A DNA stretch of 64,000 bases, taken from contig CAWCDW010000007.1 of NCBI GenBank assembly GCA_963794475.1, positions 348,677 to 412,676 of the forward strand, read 5' to 3'. The stretch comes from GAS188 sp963794475 (lineage in GTDB: Bacteria; Pseudomonadota; Alphaproteobacteria; Rhizobiales; Beijerinckiaceae). A model generated the notes under the pieces. It saw only the letters and a list, made by a program, of their open reading frames with translations. It was not told the DNA's origin and searched no databases. Position numbers and translations under genes: made by a program. Of this stretch, positions 11,764 to 21,202 are shown piece after piece (position 1 is the first letter of the stretch; the number at the start of each line of letters is the position of its first letter).

Positions 11764-12270
11764 TTACGGTTTTTGCGACATTGGCGCCACATAGGCGAGG
11801 TCGAGATCCCATGGGAAATAGATCCAGGTGTCCTGGCTCACCTCGGTGACGAAAGTGTCCACGGTCGGCCGGCCCTGCGGCTTCGCGTAGACCGTGGCGA
11901 AATGCGCCTGAGGCACCATTTTTCGCACGACTTGCGCGGTGCGTCCCGTATCCGTGAGATCGTCGATCACCAAAATGCCCTTGCCGTTCGCATTGGCGCC
12001 GGAGGTCAGGCTCGACGCGATGTCCTTGAGCACGGCCAAGCGGGTTTGCCGATCCGATTCCTCGTAGCTCGAGATACACACCGTTTCGATGAGCCGAACG
12101 CCAAGCTCGCGCGCCACGATCGCGGCGGGGACGAGGCCGCCGCGGGTAATGCTGACGATGCCGGAGAACGGCGCTTGCGCCGACAAGCGCCAGGCGAGCG
12201 CGCGACAGTCGCGGTGAAACTGGTCCCAGGAGACTGGAAAGGCTTTGATCGGAGGTTTCTCGACGGACAT
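11764..12270 (-). CDS. gpt: Xanthine-guanine phosphoribosyltransferase
   Basis: This 168-residue type I phosphoribosyltransferase salvages guanine and xanthine to GMP and XMP with PRPP. The PRPP-binding loop is visible as ILVIDDLTDTGRTA near residue 100, and SITRGGLVPAAIVA near 42 is the second conserved loop. The length and the closing segment IYFPWDLD match bacterial Gpt. It is followed on the same strand by nothing until DUF1127, and preceded by a CinA-type gene with about 50 bases between them. Confidence 0.92.
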   Translation of the reverse strand: MSVEKPPIKAFPVSWDQFHRDCRALAWRLSAQAPFSGIVSITRGGLVPAAIVARELGVRLIETVCISSYEESDRQTRLAVLKDIASSLTSGANANGKGILVIDDLTDTGRTAQVVRKMVPQAHFATVYAKPQGRPTVDTFVTEVSQDTWIYFPWDLDLAYVAPMSQKP

Positions 12271-12321
12271 GATGCAGGCTCTTTGCCGATTGAAAGTTCG
12301 CGCAGTTGCGAATTTTACACC

Positions 12322-13083
12322 TCAGGGGGCGCCGACGCCATTGGCGCGCAAGGTCGCGAGCATGGTTTCCACCGCCGTTTTTGCGGCCGCAAGCGCTTGC
12401 GGATCACGCGAGCGCACCACGAGATTGGTATCGGGGCGCCCTTCATTCGAGAAAGGGTAGCTGCCGATCATCACGCCCTTATGGTCGCGCGCGATCTCGG
12501 CAAGCGGCGTGCCGATGTCGCCTTCGCGCATGCCGGCCGGAATGCTGGCCGAGAGCATCTTGCGGCCAGTTTTCAGGCGCGGCGCGGCTTCGTCGAGCAT
12601 GGCTTGCATGATCTGCGGCACGCCCGCCATCACGATGACGTTGCCGATCCAAAAACCCGGCGCCTTCGACACCGGGTTGGCGACGAGCTCAGCCCCTTGC
12701 GGAATTCGCGCCATGCGCATGCGGGCCTCGTTCAGGTCGGCGTTTGGAAAGCGCTCCCGCATCAAGGCGACCGCGCGAGGATCATGCTCGATGGGCACGC
12801 CGAATGCTTTGGCCACCGCGTCGGCGGTGATGTCGTCATGCGTCGGGCCGATGCCGCCCGTGGTGAACACATAGGTGTAGCGCCGGCGCAGCGCGTTGAG
12901 CGCCGCGACGATCTCCTCCTCGACATCGGGCACGACGCGCACCTCGGAAAGGTCGATGCCGATCATGGTGAGGTATTCGGCGATGTAGCCGATGTTCTTG
13001 TCCTTCGTCCGGCCCGAGAGAATCTCGTCGCCGATCACGAGAAGGCCAGCGGTGACGATTTCTGGATCCATTCCGGCTCTCAC
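12322..13083 (-). CDS. CinA/MoaB-type molybdopterin-binding domain protein
   Basis: This 253-residue protein consists of the MoCF_biosynth fold: VIGDEILSGRTKDKNIG near residue 16 and FTTGGIGPTHDDITADAVA near 75. It matches the N-terminal half of CinA and stand-alone proteins annotated as competence/damage-inducible protein A, but lacks the C-terminal nicotinamide-nucleotide amidase domain. The role of such short forms is not settled; in full CinA this domain is an ADP-ribose pyrophosphatase. Start may be 13083 or the inner ATG at 13071 (MDPEIVTAG). Confidence 0.85.
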   Translation of the reverse strand: MRAGMDPEIVTAGLLVIGDEILSGRTKDKNIGYIAEYLTMIGIDLSEVRVVPDVEEEIVAALNALRRRYTYVFTTGGIGPTHDDITADAVAKAFGVPIEHDPRAVALMRERFPNADLNEARMRMARIPQGAELVANPVSKAPGFWIGNVIVMAGVPQIMQAMLDEAAPRLKTGRKMLSASIPAGMREGDIGTPLAEIARDHKGVMIGSYPFSNEGRPDTNLVVRSRDPQALAAAKTAVETMLATLRANGVGAP

Positions 13084-13174
13084 CCCTTATAAAAACGGCT
13101 GGCGCTCGAGGCTGATCGCCCGTCGCCGGAAAACACAAGATTTCATCCTCGCCGTGCGTCATCAGGGGCGCCGC

Positions 13175-14029
13175 TCAAGCTCGCCGCGCGCCTTCGCCCT
13201 GGCGCTCGAAGACGTAGTTCACATGGGTGCGCAAGAGCTGTCGGTAGCCGCGCGCCTTGAGGAAGGGCTCCATATCGGTGTGCCAGCGCCCAACGCCGTC
13301 CTCCATGATGATGAGCGAGGGCCAAAGCGCCTCGGCCGCATCATGGAAAAAGGGCTCGAGAATGAGGTCCTCGGCGCCTTCCACATCGAGCTTGATCACA
13401 TCGATGCGCTCGAATTTCTCTTCGGTCACGAGCTGCACCAGGGTCGTGGCCGGCACCTTCATGGAAAGCCCGTTCGGCGAGCGCACGGCACGCATGCTCG
13501 ATTCGCCGCGGTTCTTCGTGTCGAGGAACAGCGTGAAATCGCCCGGCTTGTCGGCGACCGCGCATTGCACCGCCTTGATCGTGCCGAACGGATTGAGCCG
13601 CATGTTGGCGACGAGTCGCTCGAAGATGTCGGGCTGCGGCTCGACCGCGAGAATGCGGGCGGCGCCTCCGGCAAGCGCGGCGACGAAGAGCGAATAGGCG
13701 CCGACATTCGCGCCGATATCGATGAAGCGAAGATCGGGCCTCATCCGCTCGACGAGGATCGAGCGCTCGCGCCGGTCGAAATATTGCGGCGTGAACAACA
13801 AGCGCTTCTCGCACATGTTGTCGTAAGGGAATAACCGCATGTTGGCGCCGAAGGCCTCGAAATCGACGGGGCGCCCTCGCATCGCCGTCACGACGCATTG
13901 CCGCAGCGCGAACGCCAGCCGGCGCCCGAGCCAGGAATCGGGCATGGCGCGGGTCAGCTCGATCGCGGTGCGTGCGATGGCGCTCGGCGCGAAGGCGCCG
14001 AAGGGTGTGTGGTCGGTGCTCACTGTCAT
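13175..14029 (-). CDS. FkbM family methyltransferase
   Basis: This 284-residue SAM-dependent O-methyltransferase has motif I in RFIDIGANVGAYSLF near residue 100, the acidic loop ILAVEPQPD, and the family hallmark VIKLDVEGAEDLIL near 200. FkbM enzymes commonly methylate sugars or polyketides, so a role in surface glycan decoration would fit the nearby O-antigen-ligase-like and export genes, but this is inference. The gene stands alone, with about 60 bases to the upstream adaptor gene on the same strand. Confidence 0.88.
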   Translation of the reverse strand: MTVSTDHTPFGAFAPSAIARTAIELTRAMPDSWLGRRLAFALRQCVVTAMRGRPVDFEAFGANMRLFPYDNMCEKRLLFTPQYFDRRERSILVERMRPDLRFIDIGANVGAYSLFVAALAGGAARILAVEPQPDIFERLVANMRLNPFGTIKAVQCAVADKPGDFTLFLDTKNRGESSMRAVRSPNGLSMKVPATTLVQLVTEEKFERIDVIKLDVEGAEDLILEPFFHDAAEALWPSLIIMEDGVGRWHTDMEPFLKARGYRQLLRTHVNYVFERQGEGARRA

Positions 14030-14092
14030 CGGCGCGCTATAGCCCGGCGAGGCTTTCGCGGCAAACCGGGGCCACCGAGGGCAGCGGCGCGC

Positions 14093-14911
14093 TCAATGGG
14101 GAGGGGCAATGATCGCGCGTCCGCTCATGCCGGCGATGAGCTCGGGCGCGTCGCCGGTGATCTCTCCGACCACCTTGATCGATTGGCTCACCGGATCAAC
14201 CCTGCCGCCGACGCGCGTGATCTTTGCCGGATAATTGTTTCCGGTCTCGTCAACATGCAAGGCGAAGGGGTAACCGGGTTGCAGCCAGCTCAGCCAACGC
14301 GACGGCGCGACCAACTCGACCTCCAAGCTGCGGTCATCCAAGATATCGAGCAGCGGTTGGCCGGGGCTGGCGTACTGAAATTCGCGCGCCTTCTGCTCGA
14401 CCGTAATGCCATTGAAAGGGGCGTCGATCGTGCATTTCGAGGCGACGGCGTTGGCGCTCGCGAGATCGGCCTTCGATTTCTGCACCTCCGCGGCGGAAAC
14501 ATCGAGCTCCAATTGCCCGATGGATTTGAGCGCCAGCAAGCGTTGGTTGATGCCATATGTTTTCTCCGCCTGGATGGCGATGGCCTGTGCACGGGCGACT
14601 TGCGCGCGCTGAATGACGCAATCGAAGGCGATCAGATTGTCGCCCTTCTTGAAATGCTCACCGAGCTTGGTGCTGATGCGATCGATGCGCCCGGCGAGCT
14701 CGCTCGATAAGGTGGTGTATTGGCGTGGCGTGAGCTGGGCGCGGATCTCGGGGGCGACTTCGGGCGAGGTCGAACGCAATTCGTCGCTGGTCTTTTCCTC
14801 CACCGTGGCGGCATCGGCCGCGCAAGCCCAACAGCCGGCCGCCCAAAGAGCAAGCGGCAAGGCCCAAAGCAGGAGGTTAGGCCCTTTGCGGCGTGATGAA
14901 GAGTGAAACAT
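14093..14911 (-). CDS. HlyD-type periplasmic adaptor protein
   Basis: This 272-residue membrane-fusion protein begins with a signal sequence (LLLWALPLALWAAGCWACAADA) followed by a lipoyl half-motif (SSELAGRIDRISTKLGEHF), an alpha-helical hairpin (residues about 95-155), the second lipoyl half (CTIDAPFNGITVEQ) and a beta-barrel ending at GMSGRAIIA. It is shorter than usual RND adaptors and lacks the last membrane-proximal domain. It should bridge an inner-membrane pump to a TolC-type channel; the channel gene is directly upstream, but no pump gene is in the window. Confidence 0.85.
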   Translation of the reverse strand: MFHSSSRRKGPNLLLWALPLALWAAGCWACAADAATVEEKTSDELRSTSPEVAPEIRAQLTPRQYTTLSSELAGRIDRISTKLGEHFKKGDNLIAFDCVIQRAQVARAQAIAIQAEKTYGINQRLLALKSIGQLELDVSAAEVQKSKADLASANAVASKCTIDAPFNGITVEQKAREFQYASPGQPLLDILDDRSLEVELVAPSRWLSWLQPGYPFALHVDETGNNYPAKITRVGGRVDPVSQSIKVVGEITGDAPELIAGMSGRAIIAPPH

Positions 14912-15069
14912 CTCGGAAGGCCTCGCTCAAAACGTCTCGCCAGCGAGGCCTCGAACTAGCCCTCGATGTGCTCAGCGGCGTTTATCTTAGCCATAAATGA
15001 GACCTCTTTTCGACCATGGCACCGGCCTATTTTTCGCGGCCCTTTTCTCCCCTCCAGCAGTGCAGGCCT

Positions 15070-16755
15070 TCATTGGTCGTCGATTTGCTGGACTTGAGCG
15101 ACGCTCAAAGTGCCTCCTCCCGCGCCGGAAGCGGACACGCTGCCGGCGGTCCCAGCCTTGGATTCGTTCCAGCCGGGCTCGCTGCCGGGAGCGGGCGAAA
15201 TATCCGCGTCGACCTTCGGCGCAAGGTCGATGTTGGTTTGCTTGATGGCATTGCCCAGCTCGGCAACGCTGAGCGTCTCGACATCCTGGTGCAGGAAGTC
15301 GACGCCGACCGTGGAATAAAGCCTTCCGAGCGCCTCTTGCGCCTCGGCATAGCTTTGGAACAGCCGCAGCTTCGAATCGACCGCGCTCGCTTGTGCCAAG
15401 ATTCGTTCCAGATCTCCCTGGACGTCGGTCGCGGTGCGGTTGGCGATCTGCGTGTAAAGGCGCTGATCCACGGAAGAGAGCTGCTTCACCCGGGAATATT
15501 CCTTGATGGCGGCGAAATACTGCTGATAGGCGATGTGCAGCTTGGCCAAAATCGCCATGTTCAGGGCCTGCCGCTTCAGCACTGCGAGCTTTTCCGCATT
15601 TTCCCGTTGCGGGATGACGAGCGGTGCGGTGAGCAGATTGGAGAGATAGCCGGTCACGCGCGCCGCCCCCGCCACCCAATAGTGGTGAACGAGAAAGCTG
15701 TTGCTGTCGACGTTCGGATCGGCAGAGAGGGAGATGCCGGGGAGGAGCTTGAGCAAGGCCTTGCGTGTTTCGGCAACGCTGATGCGCGCCTCGTAGCTCG
15801 CTCCGCGGATGTCCGGATTGAGCAGGAGCGCCGTGCTTTCCATTTGGCCGACCGGTATCTTCATCGGCTCGAGGCGCATCGAAGCCTCGTTGGGAACCGC
15901 GATCGTGTAAGGCTCTCCCGGCGGCACGTTGATGAGCGAGGCGAGCTCATCCTTCGAGATGGCCAATAATTGCTCGTTCGTCTCGAGCTGGCGAATCGCA
16001 TCGAGCAGCGCCTTTTGGTAGCGAAGCGAATCGATCGGCGATTTCAGCCCCTCGGTCTCGACCTTGCGCGCCGCGGGGAGCGCGTCTTCGGCCGCGCAAA
16101 TCGCGGCCTTCACGTCATTGGTCAAGCGCTGAGCGGCCGCCGCCCGCCAATAGGCGCGCCGCACGTCCTGCAGCAGGGTTTGCACCGCCTTGCGGCGTTC
16201 CTCCTGCGCGATCAGCACCCGGTCTGCCTCTTGCCGAGCAGTGAAATAGCTGACGCCGAAGTCGAGGATGTTCCAGGACAGCGTCAGATCGCCGGTGAAG
16301 CGGTTCAGGTCCGACGAGGTGGACGGGACCAATGATTGCTGGCGCGTCTGGATCGATTCGCTCGAGCTTGCGTCGAACCTGTTGCGCGTCGTCCCCGTGC
16401 CGTCGATCGCAACCTTGGGCAGGAGGTCGTAGCGCGACAGATCGAGATCGTTCACCGAGAGCGCTTCTTCCATCGCCTTGACGCGCCCGTCGAGATTGTA
16501 TTTGAGCGCCCGCGCGAAGGCCTCGTTCAAAGTCAGCGGCCGGGTGACCGGCTCCTGATCCGCGAACATCTCCTCCCGGTCGCTTTGGATCTCGCCCCAC
16601 CTTTCCTCGGTGGTGAAGGGCTTGGGAGTCAATGCGCAGCCCGCGACAATAAGTGCCCCTGCCGCGACGCCCAGGAAACGCGCGAAATTGCGTCTCCCGT
16701 TCCGGTCAGGGACGCTCGCCTTGCAGGCAGAGCCCTTCGCCGTCTGGCAATACCG
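15070..16755 (-). CDS. TolC-family outer membrane efflux/secretion protein
   Basis: This protein of about 561 residues has an N-terminal lipoprotein-like signal (LGVAAGALIVAGCAL, lipobox Cys near residue 41) and two TolC repeats, the first opening with RPLTLNEAFARALKYNLD. Long coiled-coil segments such as VLIAQEERRKAVQTLLQDVR follow. A glycine/serine-rich tail ends at VAQVQQIDDQ. Family members form trimeric channels through the outer membrane and periplasm. The adaptor gene follows about 160 bases downstream on the same strand, so they probably act together. Start at 16755 (MRYCQTAKG) is one of two close candidates. Confidence 0.88.
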   Translation of the reverse strand, partial: RYCQTAKGSACKASVPDRNGRRNFARFLGVAAGALIVAGCALTPKPFTTEERWGEIQSDREEMFADQEPVTRPLTLNEAFARALKYNLDGRVKAMEEALSVNDLDLSRYDLLPKVAIDGTGTTRNRFDASSSESIQTRQQSLVPSTSSDLNRFTGDLTLSWNILDFGVSYFTARQEADRVLIAQEERRKAVQTLLQDVRRAYWRAAAAQRLTNDVKAAICAAEDALPAARKVETEGLKSPIDSLRYQKALLDAIRQLETNEQLLAISKDELASLINVPPGEPYTIAVPNEASMRLEPMKIPVGQMESTALLLNPDIRGASYEARISVAETRKALLKLLPGISLSADPNVDSNSFLVHHYWVAGAARVTGYLSNLLTAPLVIPQRENAEKLAVLKRQALNMAILAKLHIAYQQYFAAIKEYSRVKQLSSVDQRLYTQIANRTATDVQGDLERILAQASAVDSKLRLFQSYAEAQEALGRLYSTVGVDFLHQDVETLSVAELGNAIKQTNIDLAPKVDADISPAPGSEPGWNESKAGTAGSVSASGAGGGTLSVAQVQQIDDQ

Positions 16756-16976
16756 CATGACCACTCTCCACACGAATTAACGCTAATTGCACTGCGTGCG
16801 GAAAATGGCGGGTTAACCCTAATATTCCCTTAATCGCCTTTTCATGTCCCTCCTCTGCGCTAATCGACTTAACGTCGGATGCTTTCTCGCGCGAGCTTGA
16901 AAATACCTGCCCGCACCCTAAGCTCATGAATGTCGCGAGTCGCGCTAACCTGATGGCCGATTGGTGGATTCATGTC

Positions 16977-17333
16977 ATGACCAAGCCCGTTGAGCATTTC
17001 GTCGATTTCCACCTCCGTATGATGGGGGTATCGGCCTTCTTCGTTGCGGCGATGTGCCTTTTGCCTATGAGCGCTTGGGGGTTCGATTTCGGCAGGGTGA
17101 CGGCGTCCGGAACCCATGTTTGCGGGGGCCCAACGCAGCACCATTGCGTCGTGAGCGGCTCGACCTTTCGAAATTGCATCGATGCGGCCAACTCCCTGAA
17201 GGTGCAGGATTGCTGCCGCACCGACCTCGCCTGCTCGCGCGACCCCGGGACCGGTGTGCGGAAGTGCGAAAGTGCTTCGAGCTCGACGAAGTTCACCCTC
17301 GATTATTGCGTGGCCTCCGGCGGCATTCATTGA
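16977..17333 (+). CDS. Small secreted cysteine-rich protein, unknown
   Basis: I do not recognise the family. The 118-residue product has a signal peptide (h-region MMGVSAFFVAAMCLLPMSA, likely cleavage after SAWG) and a mature part of about 85 residues with eight cysteines, including VCGGPTQHHC, DCCRTDLAC and KC, enough for four disulfides. It is transcribed against its neighbours, divergent from the TolC gene and convergent with the repeat-protein gene. ATG codons at 16926, 16977 and 17019 are all possible starts; 16977 has the better upstream GGTGG. The location suggests a cell-surface or periplasmic role. Confidence 0.6.
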   Translation: MTKPVEHFVDFHLRMMGVSAFFVAAMCLLPMSAWGFDFGRVTASGTHVCGGPTQHHCVVSGSTFRNCIDAANSLKVQDCCRTDLACSRDPGTGVRKCESASSSTKFTLDYCVASGGIH

Positions 17334-17362
17334 AGCGGCCGACGCGGCCTCGCCGGCACAAA

Positions 17363-19459
17363 TCAGATCGGCTCGACGCTGAAGCCTCGCGGCTTCTCGC
17401 CTCGATCGTGGATGTCGAGCAGCGTGCCCGCCGTCTCGTCGAACTTCGCCGTGATCGTGCCGTCCCCAAAGGTCAGCGTCTCGGTGACCACCGTGTCGCC
17501 GGCGACCGTCGTGGTCGTCGCCGCGCCGAGCGTCGCTCCCGTCACCGTGCCGAACAGGAGGTTGTCACCGGCCTTGAAGCCGGACACCGACACCGTGGCG
17601 CTGGCGATCGGATCGGAGTCGGTGAGCGTCAAGCCGCTGTCGAGAACCGTCGGGCCGGTCTGCCCTTCCGAGAAGGTCGCCGTCACGCCGGCCGTCAGCA
17701 CCGGCGCCTTGTGCACCGTGTCCAACGCCGTCGTCGCCGTCGAGGTGGTGCTCGGATCGACCAAGGTCCAGGTCACCGTGCGCGCCGTTTCGCCCGCAGC
17801 CCCGTCATGCGTCGGATCGGAACCGGGAGCCTCGGTGAAGGCCACGCCACGCAGCGCCGCCTGGTAATCGGCGTTGCTGGGCGTGCCGCCCGTCGACTTC
17901 AGCGAGAGCGTGCCCGCCGTCTCGTCGAATGTCGCCGTCAGCGTGCCGTCCGCGAAGCTCAGCGTCTCGCTGACCAGCGTGTCGCCGCCAACCGTCGTGG
18001 TCGTCGCCGTGCCGAGCGTCGCGCCCGTCACTGTGCCGAACAGCAAGCTGTCGCCAGCCGCGAAGCCCGACACCGCCACCGTCGCACTCGCCAGCGCATC
18101 CAAATCGCTGCCCGTTGAACACGGTCGTCGCGGCCGCTCCCAGCGTCGCCCCGGTCACCGTGCCGAACAAGAGCTGATCGCCGCCCGCAAAGCCCGACAC
18201 CGACACCGTGGCGCTGGCGATCGGATCGGAATCGGTGAGCGTCAAGCCGCTGTCGAGCAATGTCGGGCCGGTCTGGCCTTCCGATAAGGTCGCCGTCATG
18301 CCCGCCGTCAACACCGGCGCCTTGTGCACCATGTCCAACGCCGTCGTCGCCGTCGAGGTGGTGCTCGGATCGACCAAGGTCCAGCTCACGGTGCGCGCCG
18401 TGTCGCCGGCAGCGCCGTGTGTGTCGGGTCGGAGCCGGGTGCCTCGTAAGGCCACGCCAGCAAGGCCGCCTGGTAATCGGCGCTGCTCGGCGTGCCGCCC
18501 GTCGATTTCAGCGAAAGCGTGCCCGCCGTCTCGTCGAAGGTCGCCGTCAGCTGTGATTCACGCTGCCGAGGAAGCTCAGCGATCCGCGCTGACGCACCGT
18601 ATCGCATTCGCTTGCCAACCGTCGTGGTCGTCGTTGCGCGCGAGCGTCACGCACCGTCACCGTGCCGAACAACAAGGTGTCGCCGCTCTTGAAGCTCGAC
18701 ACCGACTCCCGCGGAAATGCTCGGCGGCGTGGCAGGGGGCGCGGGCGGCGGCGGCGGCGACCCCGCTGTCAACCCAAGGGAGGCGTTCGTGACCTGGCTC
18801 GCTACATTTTGCGTATCGACGAATTGGAACGAGAAGTTGGCGCTCGTCCGCTGGCCGCCACCTGTAGGATCGACGTTGCTCGAGAAAGTGAGTTGCGTCA
18901 GCGCCGTGTTGAAATCAGGTATTGACGCAGCGCCACTGTTACCTGTCGCCCTAAACGTGCTACCATCGAAGGTGATCGTGACACCATCCGTGAAGATCTC
19001 CTTATTGGTCCCGCTCCCGGCCAGACCTCCGGCGTTGGATCCATTATTGAAGGCGACCGCGTCACCGTTTATGGGATTATTCTCTTGGACAAACACTTCC
19101 GTGATGACTTGGTCATTTCCGTCCGTGATATTAGCGCTCTTGAGTACCAGAGCTGGAGCGCTTCCGCCGGCAAAGGTGTTACCTCCCGACACAAATATTT
19201 CGTTTCCCGTGCCCGTGGTGGGCGGGACGAGTGCAGGGTTGACATGGACCGGCGTGGGTGACGCGCTCGTCGCGCTCGCGGCATGCGTCGTGTCGTTATG
19301 GTGCGGATCGAGCACCATATGCGAGGCAGCCGTGTGCGCGCCCGCCGCGTCGTACATGACGCGCGGCTCCAAGGGCATCAGCCCGGCAAGGGACTGGCGC
19401 TTGCGTTTCGCGACGCCCTGCTTCTTTGCAGCGGGCGGCTTCGTGCCACGCGTCTTCAT
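17363..19459 (-). CDS. LEPR-XLL repeat exoprotein (frameshifted, repeats possibly collapsed)
   Basis: The N terminus has a basic segment and the motif LMPLEPRVMYDAAG, typical of LEPR-XLL/DUF4347-type giant surface proteins. A first beta-domain of about 200 residues follows, then a Pro-rich linker (SPPPPPAPPATPP) and about three near-identical repeats of roughly 165 residues. The repeat contains ATVSVSGF, LLFGTVTGATLG, TATFDETAGTL, SADYQAAL and TARTVTWTLVDPS. Reading crosses frames near 18110 and in 18420-18700, and the last repeat is cut short, ending FSVEPI. The ATG at 19459 has a GAGG upstream. Such proteins are usually exported adhesins, consistent with the adjacent TolC and adaptor genes. 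Confidence 0.75.
17580..18560 (-). repeat. Coding tandem repeats, about 500 bases per unit
   Basis: Successive units share long near-identical DNA segments. The block around 17700-17800 (GCCGTCGTCGCCGTCGAGG, GTGCTCGGATCGACCAAGG) recurs at 18320-18390, and the block at 17525-17630 recurs near 18140-18250. One boundary is irregular: at about 18110 a variant segment reading NGSDLDALASATV replaces the usual TTTTVAGD. This is either a real short repeat variant or an assembly collapse between copies. Confidence 0.8.
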
Positions 19460-19650
19460 GATAGGCCCCTCATTCACCCGAAAAGCGGCCGCTTTCCGGG
19501 CCTCGAAGACGGGAAATCGCATGAAACCACACGGTTCCCCGCAATTAGACTAGCACGTCTAATGAGCCCTGTGCAGCCTTGACACGATCACAGAAACGTG
19601 AAGATAATAGCCGATTAAGTCGCCCCCGGCGCTAATTCGTCTCACCCCCC

Positions 19651-20820
19651 GTCATTCCCGCCCGAGCGCTCCCAAGGAGCGAACCACCCTGTCATGCCCG
19701 GCCGAGCGCTCCGAAGGAGCGCACCACCCTGCCATTCCCGGCCGAGTGGCACCACCGTGTCATTCCCGGCCGAGCGCTCCGAAGGAGCGCGAGGGGAAGG
19801 GAAACCATCTTCCCCGCCGTTTCCTGGACCCCCTTCCCGCGACTCGCTTCGCGAGCCGCGCCGGGGGTGACGGGGTGGACCGGGGAGCGCGCCGGGGGTG
19901 ACACGGTGGCACCGGGGAGGCGCGCCGGGGGTGACACGCAGCGGCGGGGAGGGAAACCACTGGTGTCATTCCCGGCCGAGCGCTCCGAAGGAGCGCACCA
20001 CCCGTGTCATTCCCGGCCGAGCGCTCCGAAGGAGCGCACCACCGTGTCATTCCCGGCCGAGTGCCCGAAGGAGCGCACCACCGTGTCATTCCCGGCCGAG
20101 TGCTCCGAAGGAGCGCGAGGGGAAGGGAAACCATCTTCCCCGCCGTTTCCTGGACCCCCTTCCCGCGACTCGCTTCGCGAGCCGCGCCGGGGGTGACACG
20201 GGGTGGCACCGGGGAGGCGCGCCGGGGGTGACACGCAGTGGCGGGGAGGGAAACCACTGGTGTCATTCCCGGCCGAGTGCTCCGAAGGAGCGCACCACCC
20301 TGTCATTCCCGGCCGAGCGCTCCGAAGGAGCGCACCACCGTGTCATTCCCGGCCGAGTGCCGAAGGAGCGCACCACCGTGTCATTCCCGGCCGAGCGCTC
20401 CGAAGGAGCGCGAGGGGAAGGGAAACCATCTTCCCAGCCGTCTCCTGGACCCCCTTCCCGCGACTCGCTTCGCGAGCCGCGCCGGGGGTGACACGGGGGG
20501 CAACCGGGGAGGCGCGCCGGGGGTGACACGCAGTGGCGGGGAGGGAAACCACCCGTGTCATTCCCGGCCGAGTGCTCCTGAAGGAGCGCACCACCCGTGT
20601 CATTCCCGGCCGAGCGCTCCGAAGGAGCGCACCACCGTGTCATTCCCGGCCGAGCGCTCCGAAGGAGCGCGAGGGGAAGGGAAACCATCTCTCCCAGCGG
20701 CTCCTGGACCCCCTTCCCGCGACTCGCTTCGCGAGCCGCGCCGGGGGTGACACGGGGTGGCACCGGGGAGGCGCGCCGGGGGTGACACGGGGTGGCGCCG
20801 GGAAGGGACGCCGGGTGCCG
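19651..20820. repeat. Large composite palindromic repeat array (left array)
   Basis: The array is built from three modules. Module A is about 36-41 bases: GTCATTCCCGGCCGAG followed by the hairpin GCGCTCC-GAA-GGAGCGC. Module B is about 100 bases, from GAGGGGAAGGGAAACCATC through CTGGACCCCCTTCCC and the hairpin CTCGC-TTC-GCGAG to GGGGGTGACAC. Module C is a GGTGGCACCGGGGAGGCG segment with another GGGGGTGACAC. Higher-order units start near 19759, 20083, 20380 and 20639. Open frames across it encode only low-complexity translations. No gene is present. Confidence 0.9.
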
Positions 20821-20833
20821 GCCCAAACAATCA

Positions 20834-21121
20834 TACGATCGTGGCGTCGAGTTCATTCCACTCTGAATTCGAGCTCTCGATCATTTTGATTTTCCAGGCC
20901 CGGTTCCAGCCCTTCAACTGTTTTTCTCGGGCGATCGCCTCCGTCACTTCGCCGTGGATCTCGAACCAGACGAGTCGATCAAGGCCATAACGCGACGCGA
21001 AGCCGGGCACCGCTCGGCTCTTGTGCTGCATCACGCGTTGGGGAAGGTTGCTCGTGATGCCGATATAGAGCGTGCCGTTGCGCTTGTTCGTTATGATGTA
21101 AACGCAATAGCTCTTCTTCAT
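20834..21121 (-). CDS. GIY-YIG domain nuclease
   Basis: This small protein of about 96 residues belongs to the UvrC/URI-type GIY-YIG family. The signature strands are VYIITN and TLYIGIT at residues about 7-22, followed by the conserved Arg in LPQRVMQHK and the C-terminal Glu region AIAREKQLKGW. The start MKKSYCVYI at 21121 is chosen because the domain begins at once. Single-domain members are widespread in alphaproteobacteria with no settled function. The gene ends at the border of the left repeat array and an inverted array lies upstream, so it sits between two oppositely oriented arrays. The stop is near 20831-20836. Confidence 0.88.
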
Positions 21122-21202
21122 GCGCCATCCCGCTCCCCCGCTCATTGCACAGTACACTCACGAGGCTAACACGAAAGCGGAAGGGTCTGCGCGGTGAAGC
21201 GT

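Noticed and set aside
19651..20820. CRISPR array
   Set aside because: Units are of different kinds and lengths, are internally palindromic, lack unique spacers of constant length, and no cas genes are nearby.
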